This document shows, piece by piece, positions 61,752 through 64,000 of a stretch of DNA of 64,000 bases. Source of the stretch: Burkholderiales bacterium (GTDB lineage Bacteria > Pseudomonadota > Gammaproteobacteria > Burkholderiales > Casimicrobiaceae); NCBI GenBank assembly GCA_905339295.1, contig CAJPFI010000004.1, positions 56,912-120,911 on the forward strand, read 5' to 3'. The stretch's first letter is position 1. Every line of letters starts with the position of its first letter. Under the pieces are notes generated by a model. The model was not told where the DNA came from. It ran no database searches and saw only the letters and a list, made by a program, of their open reading frames with translations. The translations under genes were made by a program, and so were the position numbers.

Positions 61752-62936
61752 ATGAAAGACCGCATCCATCCGACCCGCCGCCGCGTCCTGCAGGGCATGG
61801 CGGGCGCCGCCGCGCTGAGCGCGTTCCCGCGCTTCGCGCATGCCGCCGACCCGATCAGGATCGGACTGATCCTGCCGATGACCGGGCCGTTCGCCTCGAC
61901 CGGCAAGCAGATCTCGGCGGCCTGCCGGCTGTACATGCAGAAGAACGGCGACACGGTCGCCGGCCGCAAGATCGAGTTGATCCTCAGGGACGACACGGGC
62001 CTCGCGCCCGAGACGACCAAGCGCATCGCGCAGGAGATGGTCGTGCAGGACAAGGTGACGGCGCTCGCCGGATTCGGCCTGACGCCGCTCGCGTTCGCCG
62101 CCGCGCCGGTCGCGACCGAGGCGAAGGTCCCGATGATCGTGATGGGGGCCGGAACCCAGGTCATTCCGCAACGCTCGCCGTTCATCGTGCGCACGGGCTT
62201 CACGCTTCCCCAGAATACCGCCCCGATCGCCGGCTGGGCGTTTCGGAACGGGATCAAGCGCGTGTTCATGCTCGTCACCGACTACGCGCCGGGTCTCGAT
62301 TCCGAGAAGACCTTCCAGGCGCGCTTCAAGGAGCTGGGCGGCGAGATCGTCGAGTCGGTGCGCACGCCGCTGCGCAACCCGGACTACGCGCCGTTCCTGC
62401 AGCGCGCGAAGGACTCGAAGGCCGACGCGCTGTTCGTGTTCGTGCCCTCCGGCGAAGGGCTCGCCGTGATGAAGCAGTTCGAGGAACGCGGGCTGAAGCA
62501 GGCCGGCATGCGGATGATCGGCCCGGGCGACGTCGTCGACGACGACATCCTCGAGAGCATGGGCGCGCCGGCCGTCGGCGTGATCACGTCGTTCCACTAC
62601 TCGGCGGCGCACGAGTCGCCGGAGAACCGCGCCTACGTCGACGCCATGATGAAGGCGAACAACGGCATGCGCCCCAACTTCCATTCGGTCGGCGGGTACG
62701 ACGGCATGCACCTCATCTACGAGGCGCTGAAGAAGACCGGCGGCACCGGGACCGGCGAGCAGCTCGTCGAGGCGATGAAGGGCATGAAGTGGATGAGCCC
62801 GCGCGGCCCGATGATGATCGATCCGGCGACGCGCGACGTCGTGCAGACGATCTACCTGCGCGAGGTGAAGATGGTCAACGGCAAGCCGTGGAACATCGAG
62901 TTCGACAAGGTGGAAAACGTCGGGCCGGGCGGCTGA
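61752..62936 (+). CDS. livK: Branched-chain amino acid-type ABC transporter substrate-binding protein
   Basis: A 394-residue periplasmic binding protein (Peripla_BP_6). The N-terminus TRRRVLQGMAGAAALSAF looks like a Tat-type signal, then IRIGLILPMTGPFASTGKQ, GAGTQVIPQRSPFIVRTGFT and GGYDGMHLIYEALKK. GGAGGAG precedes the ATG. Many LivK-like receptors in aromatic operons bind aromatic acids, which is likely here, together with the permease immediately after it. Confidence 0.9.
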   Translation: MKDRIHPTRRRVLQGMAGAAALSAFPRFAHAADPIRIGLILPMTGPFASTGKQISAACRLYMQKNGDTVAGRKIELILRDDTGLAPETTKRIAQEMVVQDKVTALAGFGLTPLAFAAAPVATEAKVPMIVMGAGTQVIPQRSPFIVRTGFTLPQNTAPIAGWAFRNGIKRVFMLVTDYAPGLDSEKTFQARFKELGGEIVESVRTPLRNPDYAPFLQRAKDSKADALFVFVPSGEGLAVMKQFEERGLKQAGMRMIGPGDVVDDDILESMGAPAVGVITSFHYSAAHESPENRAYVDAMMKANNGMRPNFHSVGGYDGMHLIYEALKKTGGTGTGEQLVEAMKGMKWMSPRGPMMIDPATRDVVQTIYLREVKMVNGKPWNIEFDKVENVGPGG

Positions 62937-62963
62937 CCGGCCGCGGAGCGACGGGAACGCGCC

Positions 62964-63830
62964 ATGCTCGGAAGCTTCATCGGGGTGCTGTTCGACGGCA
63001 TCGCCTACGGCAGCCTGCTGTTCGTCATCAGCATCGGCCTGTCGGTGACGATGGGCCTGATGAACTTCGTCAACCTCGCGCACGGCGCGTTCGCGATGCT
63101 GGGCGGCTATGCCTGCGTCGTCCTGATGACGCGCGCGGGCGTGCCGTTCCTCGTCACGCTGCCGGTGGCCTTCGTCGTCGCGGCGGCCGCCGGCATCGTG
63201 CTCGAGCGCACGCTCTACCAGCGGCTCTACCGGGCGCCGCACCTCGACCAGGTGATGTTCACGATCGGGATCGTCTTCATGGCGGTCGCGGCGACGACCT
63301 ACTTCTTCGGGCCCTCGCAGCAGCCGGTCCGGCTGCCGGATTTCCTGCGCGGACAGGTCCAGGTGATGGGCCTGGGGCTGGGCGCGTACCGCATCTTCCT
63401 GATCGCGGTCGTCGCGGTCGTGACGGTCGCGCTGCACCTCTTGCTCATCAAGACGCGCTTCGGCGCGCAGGTGCGCGCGTCGGTCGACAATGCGGTCGCC
63501 TCGGCCGGACTGGGCATCAACGTGAACCGGGTGTTCGGCGTGACCTTCGCGCTGGGCTCCGGGCTGGCGGGACTCGGCGGCGGGCTCGGCATCGACGTGC
63601 TCGGCCTCGACCCGACGTTCCCGCTCAAGTACATGGTGTACTTCCTGCTCGTCGTCGCCATCGGCGGCGCCGGAACGATCAAGGGCGGGCTGGTCGCCGC
63701 GATGATCCTCGGCATCTGCGACGTCGCAGGCAAGTACTACGTGCCGGAGGTCGGCTCGTTCATCATCTATTTCCTGATGGTGGTGCTGATGATCGCGTTC
63801 CCGGCCGGGTTGTACGGGAGGCGCGCATGA
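62964..63830 (+). CDS. livH: Branched-chain-type ABC transporter permease (LivH)
   Basis: A 288-residue membrane permease with about eight hydrophobic helices, beginning FIGVLFDGIAYGSLLFVISIGLSVTMGLMNFVNLAHGAFAM, and a GVTFALGSGLAGLGGGLG loop typical of LivH. LivM and the LivG/LivF ATPases normally follow, but the window ends in repeats, so their presence further on is unknown. It is 27 bases downstream of livK. Confidence 0.92.
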   Translation: MLGSFIGVLFDGIAYGSLLFVISIGLSVTMGLMNFVNLAHGAFAMLGGYACVVLMTRAGVPFLVTLPVAFVVAAAAGIVLERTLYQRLYRAPHLDQVMFTIGIVFMAVAATTYFFGPSQQPVRLPDFLRGQVQVMGLGLGAYRIFLIAVVAVVTVALHLLLIKTRFGAQVRASVDNAVASAGLGINVNRVFGVTFALGSGLAGLGGGLGIDVLGLDPTFPLKYMVYFLLVVAIGGAGTIKGGLVAAMILGICDVAGKYYVPEVGSFIIYFLMVVLMIAFPAGLYGRRA

Positions 63831-63834
63831 GGCG

Positions 63835-64000
63835 GGTCGCCCGTCGGGCAGAAGCCCGACCCACGAGGGTCGCGCCGTGGGTCGGGCTTCAGCCCGACGC
63901 CTCGGGGATCGCGCCGTGGGTCGGGCTTCAGCCCGGCGCCTCGAGTTTCGCGCCGTGGGTCGGGCTGCAGCCCGACGCCTCGGGGATCGCGCCGTGGGTC
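63835..64000 (+). repeat. Palindromic 39-bp repeat array at the window end
   Basis: After livH a first inverted element (63835-63870, CCCGTCGGGCAGAAGCCCGAC) is followed by direct 39-base units starting at 63872, 63911, 63950 and 63989 (cut by the window edge). Each contains GTCGGGCTTCAGCCCGAC, an 18-base palindrome, and the units differ by only a few bases. An open frame from 63827 reads through as APWVGLQPDASGI repeats but is not a gene. Such palindromic units are common between genes in betaproteobacteria. Confidence 0.85.

Noticed and set aside
63827..64000. ORF after livH, open to the window end, as livM
   Set aside because: It encodes only a repeating APWVGLQPDASGI peptide from palindromic DNA; it has no hydrophobic helices.

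Overview
The window is GC-rich, gene-dense bacterial chromosome. Several features point to a betaproteobacterium, probably Burkholderiales: two tctC/Bug-type periplasmic receptors without their permeases, a quinol-dependent nitric oxide reductase, a protocatechuate 4,5-cleavage operon of Lig type, and scattered palindromic intergenic repeats. No transposase, integrase, rRNA or complete tRNA was found. The assignment is inferred from gene content only.

Positions 1-13,940 are a defence island with decay products. It opens with a SIR2-like protein cut by the window edge, which overlaps a HerA-type ATPase. Next come a DUF262/DUF1524 (GmrSD-like) protein, an AbiEi/AbiEii toxin-antitoxin pair behind a dyad operator, and a type I restriction HsdR that lacks hsdM and hsdS here and carries an in-frame tandem-repeat insertion. 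After HsdR the DNA is degenerate: a frameshifted orphan gene, selO bracketed by a 24-bp direct repeat, two remnants of an hsdR 5' end, and the C-terminal part of a DUF4143 ATPase.

Positions 13,956-34,543 are a nearly continuous plus-strand catabolic cluster closed by a convergent GntR/HutC regulator. It encodes a NIPSNAP protein, a divergent UbiD-family decarboxylase, a Bug receptor, a class III aminotransferase, HyuA and HyuB, an SDR, a DRE-TIM acyltransferase/lyase, a GlcG-like protein, an aconitase, both subunits of a molybdenum enzyme of the pyrogallol-phloroglucinol transhydroxylase/resorcinol hydroxylase family, a second Bug receptor and an MDR reductase. The large molybdenum subunit keeps the active-site residues of the characterised enzyme but has an extra SCP2-like N-terminal domain. 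This is the strongest candidate for an undescribed pathway.

Positions 34,544-46,700 are mixed: a second broken copy of the orphan gene, an AbrB/PIN toxin-antitoxin pair, a frameshifted SWIM protein, a tRNA-3'-end-like remnant, qNOR, an L,D-transpeptidase whose 3' end runs into a repeat array, a convergent DUF882 peptidase, an XRE regulator, homospermidine synthase, a frameshifted RMD1/DUF155 gene and a membrane protein.

Positions 46,755-63,830 are an aerobic aromatic locus. A minus-strand group (AroE-like, Gfo/Idh, CaiB/BaiF, LysR) faces a long plus-strand operon. That operon holds a PrpF/GalD-type tautomerase, CHA aldolase, PDC lactonase, LigAB, LigC, a second LigAB, oxalomesaconate hydratase, a hydrolase, VanB-like and VanA-like proteins, and LivK/LivH transport. 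Two adjacent perfect T-N11-A palindromes lie in the LysR-tautomerase gap. Together these genes would take vanillate-like compounds to protocatechuate and on to pyruvate and oxaloacetate. The window ends in a palindromic 39-bp repeat array.
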